A DNA stretch of 18,951 nucleotides from Firmicutes bacterium UBA3932 (GCA_002385825.1 DGEG01000152.1:1-18951), one strand, 5' to 3'; numbered from the stretch's first letter, positions 1 through 8,833 are shown. The notes: generated by a model not told the origin, from the letters alone. Program-made: numbers and translations.

Positions 1-173
1 GGAGTAAGCATTGAGAAATTCAAAGACATAACACCCTTTTGTGTAATAAATGAAGTTGTGTGTGAATTAGAAGTTATATAACGATCTTTTCTGTGGAAAA
101 AGTTGAGTTATGTGTAGAATCTCAAGGTTATCCCCTTTATAATCACACCTAACTCGGTTCTTTGCACTTTCTC
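1..173. other. Gene-free stretch at the left edge
   Basis: Between the stop of the TVP38-type gene and the window edge I see no open reading frame with a ribosome site on either strand. There is also no stable hairpin with a T-tract that would end the long minus-strand transcript. The best short stem is ACAC-N6-GTGT near 31-44, too weak to act as a terminator. The stretch is AT-rich and contains the DnaA-box-like cluster listed separately. It may be the upstream region of a gene beyond the edge. Confidence 0.6.
61..119 (+). other. Cluster of DnaA-box-like 9-mers
   Basis: Within the gene-free left edge, three 9-mers in the same orientation each differ by one base from the DnaA-box consensus TGTGNATAA: TGTGAATTA (61-69), TGTGGAAAA (92-100) and TGTGTAGAA (111-119). 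A weaker TTATCCCCT lies at 128-136, and a perfect palindrome GTTATATAAC at 73-82. This could be a DnaA binding region or a chance cluster in AT-rich DNA. No perfect box is present. Confidence 0.3.
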
Positions 174-878
174 CTATTGGTTGTAATTTATAAACTTATT
201 GTACATTTTGTCCACGTAAGATGTGAGTTCATGCCGTTTGATCCATAGATAAATGCACAGGATGACGGCACTTATTCCAAAGATGGCCAGCCCTAAATAG
301 CTTTCGCTGTTGAGCATGCTGCCCATAAGAATGGTCCCCATAAGAGCAGGCGTTCTCCCTATGAGTGAGAGCAGCAGAAAAGGCTTATATTTAAAGTTGG
401 AAATTCCCGCAGCGTAGGTAATAAGGTCTTTGGGAAAACCCGGTATGGCAAATAAAACTAAAAGAATGGCAATAGCCCTCTTGCTATTTAATTGGTTTAC
501 GAATTTTGTTATACGTTTTTCTCCAAACAATAGGTGGACGCCATCCCTGCCAAGCACTCTTGCGAGGCCGAAGGCAATGGAAGTTCCTATGGCTATCCCC
601 GAGATGGCCAGCAAATAGCCAAGCCAGAAGCCATAGGCATAGCCGCCGGCAAACTGCACAATTTGACCCGGTATTATGGATATTACGATCTGCACGATCT
701 GCAGTCCCAAATACACGAAAATACTGGCGGTGTGATAACGACTAAGATAATCGTTTATACTTTCCAGTGTCCGGAATTGCATAAAGAACTCCGGATACTG
801 GAAGTAGATATAGATGGGTAAGACAACGACAATGCATACCAAAATCAATAGTTTTGTGATTGATAGGAATGTAGTCAT
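174..878 (-). CDS. TVP38/TMEM64 (DedA-superfamily) membrane protein
   Basis: A 234-residue polytopic membrane protein with hydrophobic segments at about 7-26, 50-72, 80-104, 134-158, 164-186 and 194-212. Family signatures are IIPGQIVQFAGGYAYGFWLG (68-87), the glycine-rich GIAIGTSIAFGLARVLGR (94-111), and AIPGFPKDLITYAAG (144-158) with the conserved PGFPKD before the late helices. DedA-superfamily proteins are thought to be lipid transporters or scramblases; for TVP38 types the substrate is not settled. The ATG forms an ATGA overlap with the PLP enzyme's stop and has AGGA about eight bases upstream. It is the last gene seen; 173 bases without a clear gene or terminator follow. Pairing with the PLP enzyme suggests shared regulation but not a shared reaction. 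Confidence 0.88.
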   Translation of the reverse strand: MTTFLSITKLLILVCIVVVLPIYIYFQYPEFFMQFRTLESINDYLSRYHTASIFVYLGLQIVQIVISIIPGQIVQFAGGYAYGFWLGYLLAISGIAIGTSIAFGLARVLGRDGVHLLFGEKRITKFVNQLNSKRAIAILLVLFAIPGFPKDLITYAAGISNFKYKPFLLLSLIGRTPALMGTILMGSMLNSESYLGLAIFGISAVILCIYLWIKRHELTSYVDKMYNKFINYNQ

Positions 879-2164
879 AACAACAATCCTTTGTCCTCCA
901 TAGCCTGTAATGCCTTCAACACCCCAAATTTCGAGTGTTCGTAAGTCAATCCCCCCTGAAAATACACGATATAAGGTTCCCGAATCGGAGCATCTGCGGA
1001 AAGCTCAATCGAGGATCCCTGTATAAAAGCGCCCGCCGCCATGATTACCGGATCGTCATATCCGGGCATATCGCAAGGTATGGGTGTAACATGGGAATCA
1101 ACTGGTGCAGCGGCCTGAATGCCTTCGCAGAAAGCGATAACCGCTTCGGGACTTCCCAGCTTGACCGCTTCAATGATATCGCTTCTCTTATCGAAAGGCC
1201 CGGGGCAGACTTCGTATCCCAGATTTTCAAATACCTTTGCACAGAGTATGGCACCTTTTACCGCGCCGTTTACGGTCTTTGGAGCAATGAACAGTCCCTG
1301 GAACATGGTGCGTGACTGGCCGAAGGTAAGTCCGCATTCGCCGCCGATTCCAGGTGAAGTCATACGGTATGAAATCATTTCAATCAAGTCTTCACGGCCG
1401 GCAATATAACCTCCGGTTAGAGCAAGTCCGCCCCCCGGATTTTTTATAAGAGATCCGGCTGCCACGTCTGCGCCTACTTCCGTAGGCTCCTTGGTATCCA
1501 GAAACTCACCGTAACAATTGTCCACCAGGCAGATTATGTCCGGATTAATTCGCTTTACATAGCCTGTCCATTTTTCGATTTCTTCGATGGTAATCGCCTT
1601 TCTCCAACCGTATCCCGTAGCCCTCTGAACGGCCACAGCTCGCGTCTTGGAAGAAATAGCATTGCCCAACGCTTCCAGATCGATGGATCCGTCAGGCTTT
1701 AACTCTACCTGTTTGTAGCTGATGCCGAAATCTTTTAGGGAGCCCTTGCCTTCTCCCCGCAGGCCGATTACTTCCCACAAGGTGTCGTAAGGGCTTCCGG
1801 TACAATATATCAACTCATCTCCGGGCCTTAACACGCCTGTCAGCATCAGAGTTAACGCATGGGTGCCGTTCACGATGATGGGACGCACAAGTGCGGCCTC
1901 AGCTCCGAAGACCTTGGCATAGACTTTTTCCAAGGCTTCTCTTCCCGGATCGTTGTAACCGTAACCGGTGGTCCAACTGAAATGCACGTCTGTAATTCTG
2001 CATTTTTGAAAAGCATCTAACACTTTATATTGATTGTATGCAGCAATATCGTCTAAGTCTAAAAAGAGCTCAGCAACCTGGTTTTCTGCAGTCTGAACAT
2101 ATTCCAGCACTTTTTTACCGATTCCCAAAGATTCTGTAAGCAATTTCTCTGTGTAGTTCTTCAT
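875..2164 (-). CDS. PLP-dependent methionine gamma-lyase family protein ('aluminum resistance' family, YnbB-like)
   Basis: A 429-residue fold-type I pyridoxal-phosphate enzyme. The family pattern is visible throughout: FSWTTGYGYNDPGREALE (62-79), VRPIIVNGTHA (93-103), DELIYCTGSPYDTLWEVIG (116-134), VQRATGYGWR (179-188), ICLVDNCYGEF (211-221) with D215 for the pyridine nitrogen, and SLIKNPGGGLALTGGYIAG (238-256), where K241 is the likely Schiff-base lysine. Family annotations are methionine gamma-lyase or aluminum resistance protein; neither reaction is proved by sequence. ATG 2164 was chosen for GGAG five bases upstream; another in-frame ATG at 2185 has no good ribosome site. A 70-bp gap precedes it. 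The stop overlaps the next start as ATGA, suggesting coupled expression with the membrane protein. Confidence 0.88.
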   Translation of the reverse strand: MKNYTEKLLTESLGIGKKVLEYVQTAENQVAELFLDLDDIAAYNQYKVLDAFQKCRITDVHFSWTTGYGYNDPGREALEKVYAKVFGAEAALVRPIIVNGTHALTLMLTGVLRPGDELIYCTGSPYDTLWEVIGLRGEGKGSLKDFGISYKQVELKPDGSIDLEALGNAISSKTRAVAVQRATGYGWRKAITIEEIEKWTGYVKRINPDIICLVDNCYGEFLDTKEPTEVGADVAAGSLIKNPGGGLALTGGYIAGREDLIEMISYRMTSPGIGGECGLTFGQSRTMFQGLFIAPKTVNGAVKGAILCAKVFENLGYEVCPGPFDKRSDIIEAVKLGSPEAVIAFCEGIQAAAPVDSHVTPIPCDMPGYDDPVIMAAGAFIQGSSIELSADAPIREPYIVYFQGGLTYEHSKFGVLKALQAMEDKGLLL

Positions 2165-2234
2165 AGTATCTCCGATTATCTCCATTCTCTGTTTATTTTC
2201 TTTGTTATATTTCTGTTTCTGTATGACGATTATA

Positions 2235-3386
2235 TTATTTGTTGTCGTCCTTGTGATCCATATCCAGCATATCCTCTCCCCACTCGAAACTTCTCACCAA
2301 GTCTCTGCGGGCGTTCTTCCTATGAGCGGCATACAGCTGAGTTGTGGTCACATTCTCATGGTCCAAAAGCTCCTGTACGTCATAAATCGAATTTCCCCGG
2401 CCGATTAGAGAAGTAGCTGCTGTGGCTCTTAACTTATGTGGACTGTAGCCGGCTGATCTGATGGTTTCAAGCCCGATGGATGTATATTTTTTTACCATCT
2501 CTCTGATTTGACGCTCTGTCATTCTCCTCTTCTGAAGGGAAATGAACAGCGCATCCTTGTGCTCCGGCTCCAGCATATCCTCTTCGGGTCTTTCCAGCTC
2601 TATGTACTCCAATACGGCCTTTCGAACCGTTCGATTAAGAGGCATAACGGATTCCTTTCCCCGCTTGCGGTAGATGATGAACTCATCTCTGCCGAAATGG
2701 AAAGAGGAAACATTTAGTTGCTGCAACTCGGATATACGAAGCCCGTATGTAAGGAATAATAAGAGGATGGCCTTATCCCTGTATTTTGTTTTCTCCCAGT
2801 ATTCCTTTTCTTTTGGTGTCAGATGTTGGCCGGTTACTACCGCATCCAACATCTTCATGACTTCGTCATCCTGAAGGGTTTTGATCTCTCTTTCCCCTGG
2901 CTTGGGCACGCGAATCGGATTGAAGGCATCGGTAATATTTCGGCTTACGTAACCTTCCCTGTATAAATGTTTAAATAGCACGGAAAGAGAGGATTTTTTT
3001 CTGGAAAGGGATCTCTGGTCGTTTTCGTAAATATGAATAGTGTCTCCCTTTTCAATTTTATAACTCCTGCAGTAATCGAGAAAGAGATTGACATCCACCG
3101 CTTGGATTCTGTCAAAATCGCTTTCCCTCAATTCCTTGGGGGATGCTGCAGATACTAAGTCAGTCTCTTTTATTAGATAGTTGCAGAAAAAAAGTATATC
3201 CCGCAGGTAAGCCAACCTGGTCATGGGAAGCACATTGCCGCGAAGATAGGCGAAGAAACCGTTCATGAAACGAGGGAGTGCTTTTTCCAGATCTTCGCAT
3301 TGCTTCTTGATCTCCAATTCTTTTCTCAGGATATTATCGGGTTTGCGATTCTGGTTGTGTAATATTACTTTCTTTTTTTCAACCAT
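2235..3386 (-). CDS. Tyrosine recombinase (Xer-like site-specific integrase)
   Basis: A 383-residue protein with an N-terminal SAM-like core-binding domain (about 35-150) and a C-terminal catalytic domain (about 168-365). All expected active-site residues are visible: R217 in TYGLRISEL, K244 in RKRGKES, H317 and R320 in SPHKLRATAA, H343 in LLDHENV, and the nucleophile Y352 in TTTQLYAAH. It is longer than XerC/XerD (about 300 aa), with an extra basic N-terminus and an insert near 185-203. ATG 3386 was chosen for AGGTG six bases upstream; a GTG at 3395 is also in frame. It sits 16 bases after miaA on the same strand. No excisionase, phage gene or attachment repeat is visible, so it reads as a resident chromosomal recombinase. 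Target site and role are unknown. Confidence 0.88.
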   Translation of the reverse strand: MVEKKKVILHNQNRKPDNILRKELEIKKQCEDLEKALPRFMNGFFAYLRGNVLPMTRLAYLRDILFFCNYLIKETDLVSAASPKELRESDFDRIQAVDVNLFLDYCRSYKIEKGDTIHIYENDQRSLSRKKSSLSVLFKHLYREGYVSRNITDAFNPIRVPKPGEREIKTLQDDEVMKMLDAVVTGQHLTPKEKEYWEKTKYRDKAILLLFLTYGLRISELQQLNVSSFHFGRDEFIIYRKRGKESVMPLNRTVRKAVLEYIELERPEEDMLEPEHKDALFISLQKRRMTERQIREMVKKYTSIGLETIRSAGYSPHKLRATAATSLIGRGNSIYDVQELLDHENVTTTQLYAAHRKNARRDLVRSFEWGEDMLDMDHKDDNK

Positions 3387-3402
3387 CCTTTTCACCTATC
3401 CC

Positions 3403-4341
3403 TTATGAAGCCAACTCTTTACGGATATAGTCGATGATTTGCTGCACGCTTCCTTCAAAATCAATATCCTTCGTGATATCAAACCATTGTATGCTGTCGT
3501 AACGCCTGAACCATGTCATCTGCCGTTTGGCATAATTTCTGGTGTTCTTCTTTATAAGCCGCACCGCCTCGGAAAGGTCATATTCGTTGCGCAGATATCC
3601 GATTAGCTCCTTGTAGCCGATAGCTTTCATGGAAATGTCATTTTCCGTGAGCCCCATATTCAACAGCGATTTTACTTCTTCAAGTAATCCCGCCTTCATC
3701 ATTTCATCGACTCTTTCGTTTATTCGTTTATATAATACCTTTCTGTCCCTGTTTAAACCGATTATTATGCAATCATAATCCCTGTTCTTTTTAAATGCAT
3801 TTTTAAATGGGGGTATGCCCTCCCCTGTAGATTCCACTACCTCGATGGCTCGTATCAATCTCTTGATATTGTTAGGATGGGTGCGCTTCGCGGCATCCGG
3901 ATCCAGCTTTTTCAGCCTGTCATGGAGAGCCTGTCCTCCCTCTCTTTCGGCTATCTGCTGTAACTCTTTTCTAAGCTCTTCGTCTTCTTTTACCGAAGAA
4001 AAATCCATCTCGTAAACCAGGGAGTTTATATAAAGGCCGGTGCCGCCGGAAACCACAGGCAGCTTACCCTTTGAAAAGATATGTTCAATGCGACCCTTGG
4101 CTTCCCTTTGATAATCGGCAACTGTCCAATCCTGTGACGGATCCACTTCCCCCACCAGATGATGAGGTACCATTGCCAATTCTTCTTTCGTTGGCTTTGC
4201 ACTACCGATATCCATATATTTGTAGATCTGCATGGAATCCGCAGACAGGATCTCCCCATCCAGGCTTTTCGCAACATGGATTGCGTATTTAGTTTTCCCC
4301 ACAGCAGTGGGACCTAAAATAACCACAATCTTCTTTTTCAT
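3403..4341 (-). CDS. miaA: tRNA dimethylallyltransferase
   Basis: A 312-residue enzyme that adds a dimethylallyl group to N6 of A37 in tRNAs reading UNN codons. Visible are the P-loop GPTAVGKT (10-17), SADSMQIYKYMDIGSAKPT (33-51), DWTVADYQ (71-78), VSGGTGLYI (97-105), THPNNIKRLIRAIEV near 165 and YAKRQMTWFRRY near 275. The length is typical. The start has only a weak ribosome site (TAGGAT close to the ATG) and lies three bases after mutL, so translation probably depends on coupling. The mutS-mutL-miaA order is common in Firmicutes, but the hfq gene that often follows is missing; a tyrosine recombinase follows instead. Its substrate, dimethylallyl diphosphate, comes from the pathway served by dxs upstream. 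Confidence 0.97.
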   Translation of the reverse strand: MKKKIVVILGPTAVGKTKYAIHVAKSLDGEILSADSMQIYKYMDIGSAKPTKEELAMVPHHLVGEVDPSQDWTVADYQREAKGRIEHIFSKGKLPVVSGGTGLYINSLVYEMDFSSVKEDEELRKELQQIAEREGGQALHDRLKKLDPDAAKRTHPNNIKRLIRAIEVVESTGEGIPPFKNAFKKNRDYDCIIIGLNRDRKVLYKRINERVDEMMKAGLLEEVKSLLNMGLTENDISMKAIGYKELIGYLRNEYDLSEAVRLIKKNTRNYAKRQMTWFRRYDSIQWFDITKDIDFEGSVQQIIDYIRKELAS

Positions 4342-4344
4342 ATC

Positions 4345-6225
4345 CTACGTTCTCTTAAACAACCTTTCAATATCCTGTAATGAAAGCTTGCGCAAAGTAG
4401 GCCTGCCATGTGGACAGGAAAAGGGATTTTCTGTTAAAGACAATTGACTTAACAGATGTTTAATTTCCTCCAAAGTCAGTGCATCGTTAGCTTTAATCGC
4501 GCTCTTGCATGCTTTCATTATTATATCCCTTAGCTTGTTTTCATCTATAATCGATCCGGTGGTTTCAATTTCCCCCAAAAATCCTTCGAGAAAGTTCTCC
4601 GCCTGCCGGAGCTCCATAAAAGAAGGAACACCCTTTACAATGAAGGATTTTACACCGAAAAGCTCAATTATAAAACCCATCTCCACAAGTTTTGCAATCC
4701 ATTGTTCCGCGTTGTTTGAAATTGCGGGAGTTGTTTCCACTATCACCGGAGAAAGAAGCAGTTGCGTATTCTTTTCTTCACGTTCAAATTGCTTAAGAAG
4801 CTTTTCATAGAAAACACGCTCGTGTGCCGCATGCTGGTCGATCAGATAAAAATGATCTTCATCTACAGCTATAATGTAGGTGGCAAAAATGGATCCTAAA
4901 GGTTTCAGGTTCGTAAAATCAAGCTTGCCGCCCCGGACCTCCGGCGGGTTTTCATATGGAGCTGTATATGAAGCCAAATTGGATCGATCAGCAATCTTTT
5001 CCGGATAATTGGAGGTGTCTTCGGTAACATTATAAGAAGGTTCTTCTTTCCGGCCGATTTCAGCGCTTTTCGAAAGACCATCTTCTTTTTCCAGTCTCGT
5101 AGTTGACAATATTGATTTTATGTCAACTTGTTCGTCGGATGTCTTAAAGCTTGTATTTTTACCGTCTTGTTCTTCCGAAACGGGCACCTTCCTGAAAGGA
5201 TCCTGCATCTGCAAGACCGGGATACCTTCTTTTGATTGAAGTCCTTTTCTTAAAGCATTTATAACGAATTGGGATACTTCTTCATTATCTGCAAAACGCA
5301 CTTCCCTTTTATTGGGATGAATATTTACATCCACCCGGTTCGAAGGGACCTGAAGAAACAGATACACCAACGGATTCCTTCCGTCAGGCATGCGCTCCCG
5401 ATAGGCGGTTGCTACTGCCGTTTCAAGGACTCTGTTGCTGACATTCCTGCCGTTTACAAAATATACCTGGCCTCTTCGATTGGGCCGGGTTACATCCGGA
5501 GGAGATATGAATGCCTGCAGACGATATTCTCCCTCCGTCTCGTCGATTTCAATAAGCTTTTCCCCTATTTGCTTGCTGTAGATGGTAAGTATGTTGTTGT
5601 AAATACTACCGGTTCCCCTGGTGGCGAAGAGAACAGCACCGTTGTTTATCATCCTAAACCGGATGTGGGGATAAGCCAAAGCTATTTTCGACAGGAAATC
5701 TATGATAAGGGATGCTTCCGTTCCATCTGCCTTCATGAATTTCAACCTGGCGGGCGTATTGTAAAAAAGATCCGTAACGATGATGGTAGTACCGTCGGGA
5801 CAACCCACGGGACCGCACTCAAGAACCTGCCCGCCTTCCAGAACTATGCGCGCCCCCATTTTCTCTGAGGCGGTCTTTGTGATCATTTCAACTTTAGATA
5901 CGGCCGCAATGCTGGTCAACGCTTCGCCACGGAATCCCAGCGTGTGGATGCTTTCCAGATCTTCTGCCCTGCTGATCTTGCTCGTCGCATGACGCTGAAA
6001 AGCCTTCTCCACATCGCCGGGTGGAATTCCCACTCCGTTGTCGGTGACGCGGATATATGTTTTTCCGCCGTTTTTGATCTCCAACACAACGGTGTCGGCT
6101 CCCGCATCGACGGAGTTTTCCACCAGTTCTTTAGCGACGGAGAGGGGCCTGTCAACCACTTCGCCTGCAGCAATTTTTTCCGATATCTCCGCAGGAAGCA
6201 AGCGGATCTCACTGTTCTGCAGCAT
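4345..6225 (-). CDS. mutL: DNA mismatch repair endonuclease MutL
   Basis: A 626-residue GHKL ATPase with an endonuclease C-terminus. The N-terminal domain shows IAAGEVVDRP (18-27), KELVENSVDAGA (32-43) with E36, DNGVGI (62-67), TSKI (81-84) and GFRGEAL (97-103), then YFVNGRNV and HPNKREVRF near 255-310. A variable linker (about 340-430) precedes the dimerisation and nicking domain, with the metal motif DQHAAHERVFYE (463-474, matching DQHA-x2-E-x4-E), ACKSAIKA (572-579) and CPHGRP (604-609). QLLLSP just after the metal motif sits where the beta-clamp binding site lies in Bacillus MutL. This is the nicking type used where MutH is absent. GGAGG precedes the ATG, which lies inside mutS. Three bases separate it from miaA. 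Confidence 0.98.
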   Translation of the reverse strand: MLQNSEIRLLPAEISEKIAAGEVVDRPLSVAKELVENSVDAGADTVVLEIKNGGKTYIRVTDNGVGIPPGDVEKAFQRHATSKISRAEDLESIHTLGFRGEALTSIAAVSKVEMITKTASEKMGARIVLEGGQVLECGPVGCPDGTTIIVTDLFYNTPARLKFMKADGTEASLIIDFLSKIALAYPHIRFRMINNGAVLFATRGTGSIYNNILTIYSKQIGEKLIEIDETEGEYRLQAFISPPDVTRPNRRGQVYFVNGRNVSNRVLETAVATAYRERMPDGRNPLVYLFLQVPSNRVDVNIHPNKREVRFADNEEVSQFVINALRKGLQSKEGIPVLQMQDPFRKVPVSEEQDGKNTSFKTSDEQVDIKSILSTTRLEKEDGLSKSAEIGRKEEPSYNVTEDTSNYPEKIADRSNLASYTAPYENPPEVRGGKLDFTNLKPLGSIFATYIIAVDEDHFYLIDQHAAHERVFYEKLLKQFEREEKNTQLLLSPVIVETTPAISNNAEQWIAKLVEMGFIIELFGVKSFIVKGVPSFMELRQAENFLEGFLGEIETTGSIIDENKLRDIIMKACKSAIKANDALTLEEIKHLLSQLSLTENPFSCPHGRPTLRKLSLQDIERLFKRT

Positions 6226-8833
6226 GTTTCAGTTCCTCCAGTATTTTAAAGGCCTGAGAAGGCGTAAGCTCCATTAAATCCAATGCTTTAAGTTTTTCCA
6301 ACACAGGATTTGAAACGAAGTCGAAAAGAGAGAGCTGTTCTGGGGTAGCGATTTCTTCTCCTGCTACGCTATTCTCATCGCGGTAACTGATTGAAAGTTC
6401 CCATGTGCCGCTTTCCAACTCATGGAGTTTTTCTATCGCCCTATCCAGTACCTGTTCCGGCACTCCTGCAAGCTTGGCTACATGAATGCCGTAGCTCCTG
6501 CTGGTGCTGCCTTCCACGATTTTATGAAGAAACACGATGCTCCCGTCCTGTTCCTGCACATCTACGTTCAGGTTTTTTACTCCTTTTATATGCTCTTCAA
6601 GAAGAGTGAGTTCATGATAGTGAGTGGCAAACAGCGTTCTTACTTTCCAATGGGGATGACACAGGTACTCCACCACTGCCCAGGCAATGGAAAGCCCGTC
6701 ATATGTACTTGTTCCCCTGCCGATTTCGTCCAGGATTACGAGACTCTTTTCCGTTGCCGTGTTGAGTATATATGCAAGCTCGCTCATCTCCACAAAGAAT
6801 GTGCTCTGCCCCTGAGCCAAATTGTCGGAAGCTCCAATACGCGTATAGATGCGGTCAACGATGCCGATTCTTGCCCGTTCCGCAGGGACAAAACAACCTG
6901 CCTGTGCCATGAGTACGATAAGAGCCGTTTGCCGCATGTAGGTGGATTTTCCGGACATATTGGGCCCGGTAATGAGCAGCAAGCTCTGATCATCACAATC
7001 CATATAAAGGTCGTTGCTCACAAAGATTCCGTCTCGCATCATCTGCTCAAGCACCGGATGCCTGCCTTTTTCTATTTGAATTACAGTAGATTCATCCACT
7101 ACAGGTTTCACATAACCCATCTGACTGCTTACTTCCGCGTACGAAAGCAGCACATCCAGGCAAGCTATGGCCTCTGAAGTTGTCTGTATAGGCAGAATAT
7201 ATTTTTGCAGCTTTTCTCTTATTTCCTGGAAAAGTTCATATTCCAATTGATTGATCTTTGTTTCAGCATTGAGAACCACGCTTTCCACCTGTTTCAGTTC
7301 AGGCGTGATATAGCGTTCTGAATTGACCAGGGTCTGCTTTCGAATATAATCATCGGGAACGAGATTATAGTTCGCTTTCGTCACTTCTATATAATAGCCA
7401 AAGACTTTGTTAAAACCGACCTTTAGGTTTTTGATGCCGGTTCTCTTGCGCTCTGCTTCTTCCAGACCGGCGACCCAGAGCTGCCCGTCCCTGATGGAGT
7501 CTTTCAGCCGGTCCAGCTCCTCTGAGTAACCAGAACGGATAAGCCCACCTTCACGGATAGTGAGGGGAGGATCGTCCACAATGGCCCTATCGATGAGATT
7601 GCAGGCTTCTTTCAGGTCATCCATTTCACTTTCAAGCCGTTCAAGTAAGTCGTTACCGCACCCTTTCAGTGCTGCCTTAATCTCCGGTATTACGATGATG
7701 GAATTGCGAAGGGCAAGGAGATCCCTTCCGTTAGCATTTCCGCAGGCAATCCGACCGGTGAGCCGCTCCAGATCATATACCTGCTTCAGGTATTCTCTCA
7801 AGTCGTTTCTCAACAGAACATGGTCCAGCAGCAATTCGACTGCATCCAACCGTTGGCAAATAGGTTTTGCCTGATTGAGAGGTTCTTTCAGCCACTGTCT
7901 CATCTTTCTCGATCCCATAGCCGTACGCGTCTTGTCGAGAACACCGAGGAGGGAGCCTTGAATTTTTTTATCGAATAAAGACTCGGTAAGTTCCAAATTC
8001 CTTATGGTAGCCTTGTCCAGAGACATGACGCTGCCGGGCTCGGAAATTTTCAGCTTCTTTATATGTGAAAGGCTTTGCTTTTGGGTTTCAAACAGGTAGG
8101 TAAGCAATGCCCCGAGAGCCATTACAGACATGGGGCGTTCAGCGAGTCCGATACCCTTAAGGGATTTTACACCGAATTGGGAGAGTATCCGCTCTTCGGC
8201 TAAAGGACGGGAGCAGTACGACGGATCTAATATGGTCACATAAGCACCGGTGAGGTTCTCTAATTCGGACTGTATTTCCCTATCCCTTCCCACTTCGGAA
8301 GAGAGAATCAAAACCTCCTTGGCGGACAATTTCACCAGTTCATTTAGCAGGCTCTCCATATGCCCTTTTTTATTGAACTCCGAGGTACCTATTTCGCCTG
8401 TTGAAAGGTCGCAATAGGCCACCCCGCTGCCGGATTGATCCATATATGCAACAGCGAGATAATTGTTTTCTCCTTCCTCTAGCAAGGCCCGGGTCATTGC
8501 CGTGCCTGGAGTAACGATCCGTACAACCTCTCTTTTTACCAGTCCTTTTGCAGTTGCGGGATCTTCCATCTGTTCACAGATGGCAACTTTATATCCTTTT
8601 TCAATTAGCTTTGCTATGTAAAAATCCGCGGAGTGATAAGGAACTCCACACATGGGAGCCCTTTCTTCCAGGCCGCAATTCTTTCCCGTCAAAGTGACTT
8701 CCATCGCTTTTGAAGCGATGATGGCATCCTCAAAAAACATCTCGTAAAAATCACCCAGACGAAAGAAAAGAATCGCGTCCGGATAGTCCTTTTTAATATC
8801 CATATACTGCTGCATCATCGGTGTCAGTGCCAT
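6209..8833 (-). CDS. mutS: DNA mismatch repair protein MutS
   Basis: An 874-residue MutS1. The mismatch-binding domain has LGDFYEMF with F29 and E31, and KNCGLEERAPMCGVPYHSA (51-69). The clamp and lever regions (about 270-570) include GFNKVFGYYIEVTKAN. The ATPase has Walker A GPNMSGKST (623-631), the loop STFFVEMSEL (677-686), Walker B LVILDEIGRG (698-707) with D702 and E703, and ATHYHEL (736-742). Near the C-terminus QLSLF (833-837) is a canonical beta-clamp binding pentapeptide, and a short helical tail follows. The ATG at 8833 has GAGGA at eight bases and gives the family start ALTPMMQQY; an ATG 60 bases upstream would lie inside tlyA. The stop overlaps mutL by 17 bases. It recognises mispairs and recruits MutL. 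Confidence 0.98.
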   Translation of the reverse strand: MALTPMMQQYMDIKKDYPDAILFFRLGDFYEMFFEDAIIASKAMEVTLTGKNCGLEERAPMCGVPYHSADFYIAKLIEKGYKVAICEQMEDPATAKGLVKREVVRIVTPGTAMTRALLEEGENNYLAVAYMDQSGSGVAYCDLSTGEIGTSEFNKKGHMESLLNELVKLSAKEVLILSSEVGRDREIQSELENLTGAYVTILDPSYCSRPLAEERILSQFGVKSLKGIGLAERPMSVMALGALLTYLFETQKQSLSHIKKLKISEPGSVMSLDKATIRNLELTESLFDKKIQGSLLGVLDKTRTAMGSRKMRQWLKEPLNQAKPICQRLDAVELLLDHVLLRNDLREYLKQVYDLERLTGRIACGNANGRDLLALRNSIIVIPEIKAALKGCGNDLLERLESEMDDLKEACNLIDRAIVDDPPLTIREGGLIRSGYSEELDRLKDSIRDGQLWVAGLEEAERKRTGIKNLKVGFNKVFGYYIEVTKANYNLVPDDYIRKQTLVNSERYITPELKQVESVVLNAETKINQLEYELFQEIREKLQKYILPIQTTSEAIACLDVLLSYAEVSSQMGYVKPVVDESTVIQIEKGRHPVLEQMMRDGIFVSNDLYMDCDDQSLLLITGPNMSGKSTYMRQTALIVLMAQAGCFVPAERARIGIVDRIYTRIGASDNLAQGQSTFFVEMSELAYILNTATEKSLVILDEIGRGTSTYDGLSIAWAVVEYLCHPHWKVRTLFATHYHELTLLEEHIKGVKNLNVDVQEQDGSIVFLHKIVEGSTSRSYGIHVAKLAGVPEQVLDRAIEKLHELESGTWELSISYRDENSVAGEEIATPEQLSLFDFVSNPVLEKLKALDLMELTPSQAFKILEELKHAAEQ

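Noticed and set aside
31..44. ACAC-N6-GTGT stem as a terminator after the TVP38-type gene
   Set aside because: Only four base pairs, no GC-rich stem and no T-tract on the transcribed side.
2165..2234. Promoter or terminator in the gap before the PLP enzyme
   Set aside because: A TATAAT overlaps the recombinase stop, but nothing like TTGACA lies 16-18 bases upstream and no hairpin is visible.
2202..2408. Plus-strand frame starting in the 70-bp gap with a hydrophobic N-terminus
   Set aside because: No ribosome site precedes it, and most of it is antisense to the recombinase C-terminus; the hydrophobic look comes from an A-rich sequence on the opposite strand.
2235..3386. Recombinase as the mark of an integrated element
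   Set aside because: Both neighbours are co-directional chromosomal genes, spacing is operon-like, and no excisionase, repeats or cargo genes are seen.
5269..5868. Plus-strand open frame of 199 codons opposite mutL
   Set aside because: Antisense to the conserved MutL N-terminal domain, with no ribosome site and no family pattern.
6422..7177. Plus-strand open frame of 251 codons opposite mutS
   Set aside because: It lies wholly antisense to the conserved MutS ATPase domain, has no Shine-Dalgarno site and no recognisable protein pattern; a mirror of the coding strand.
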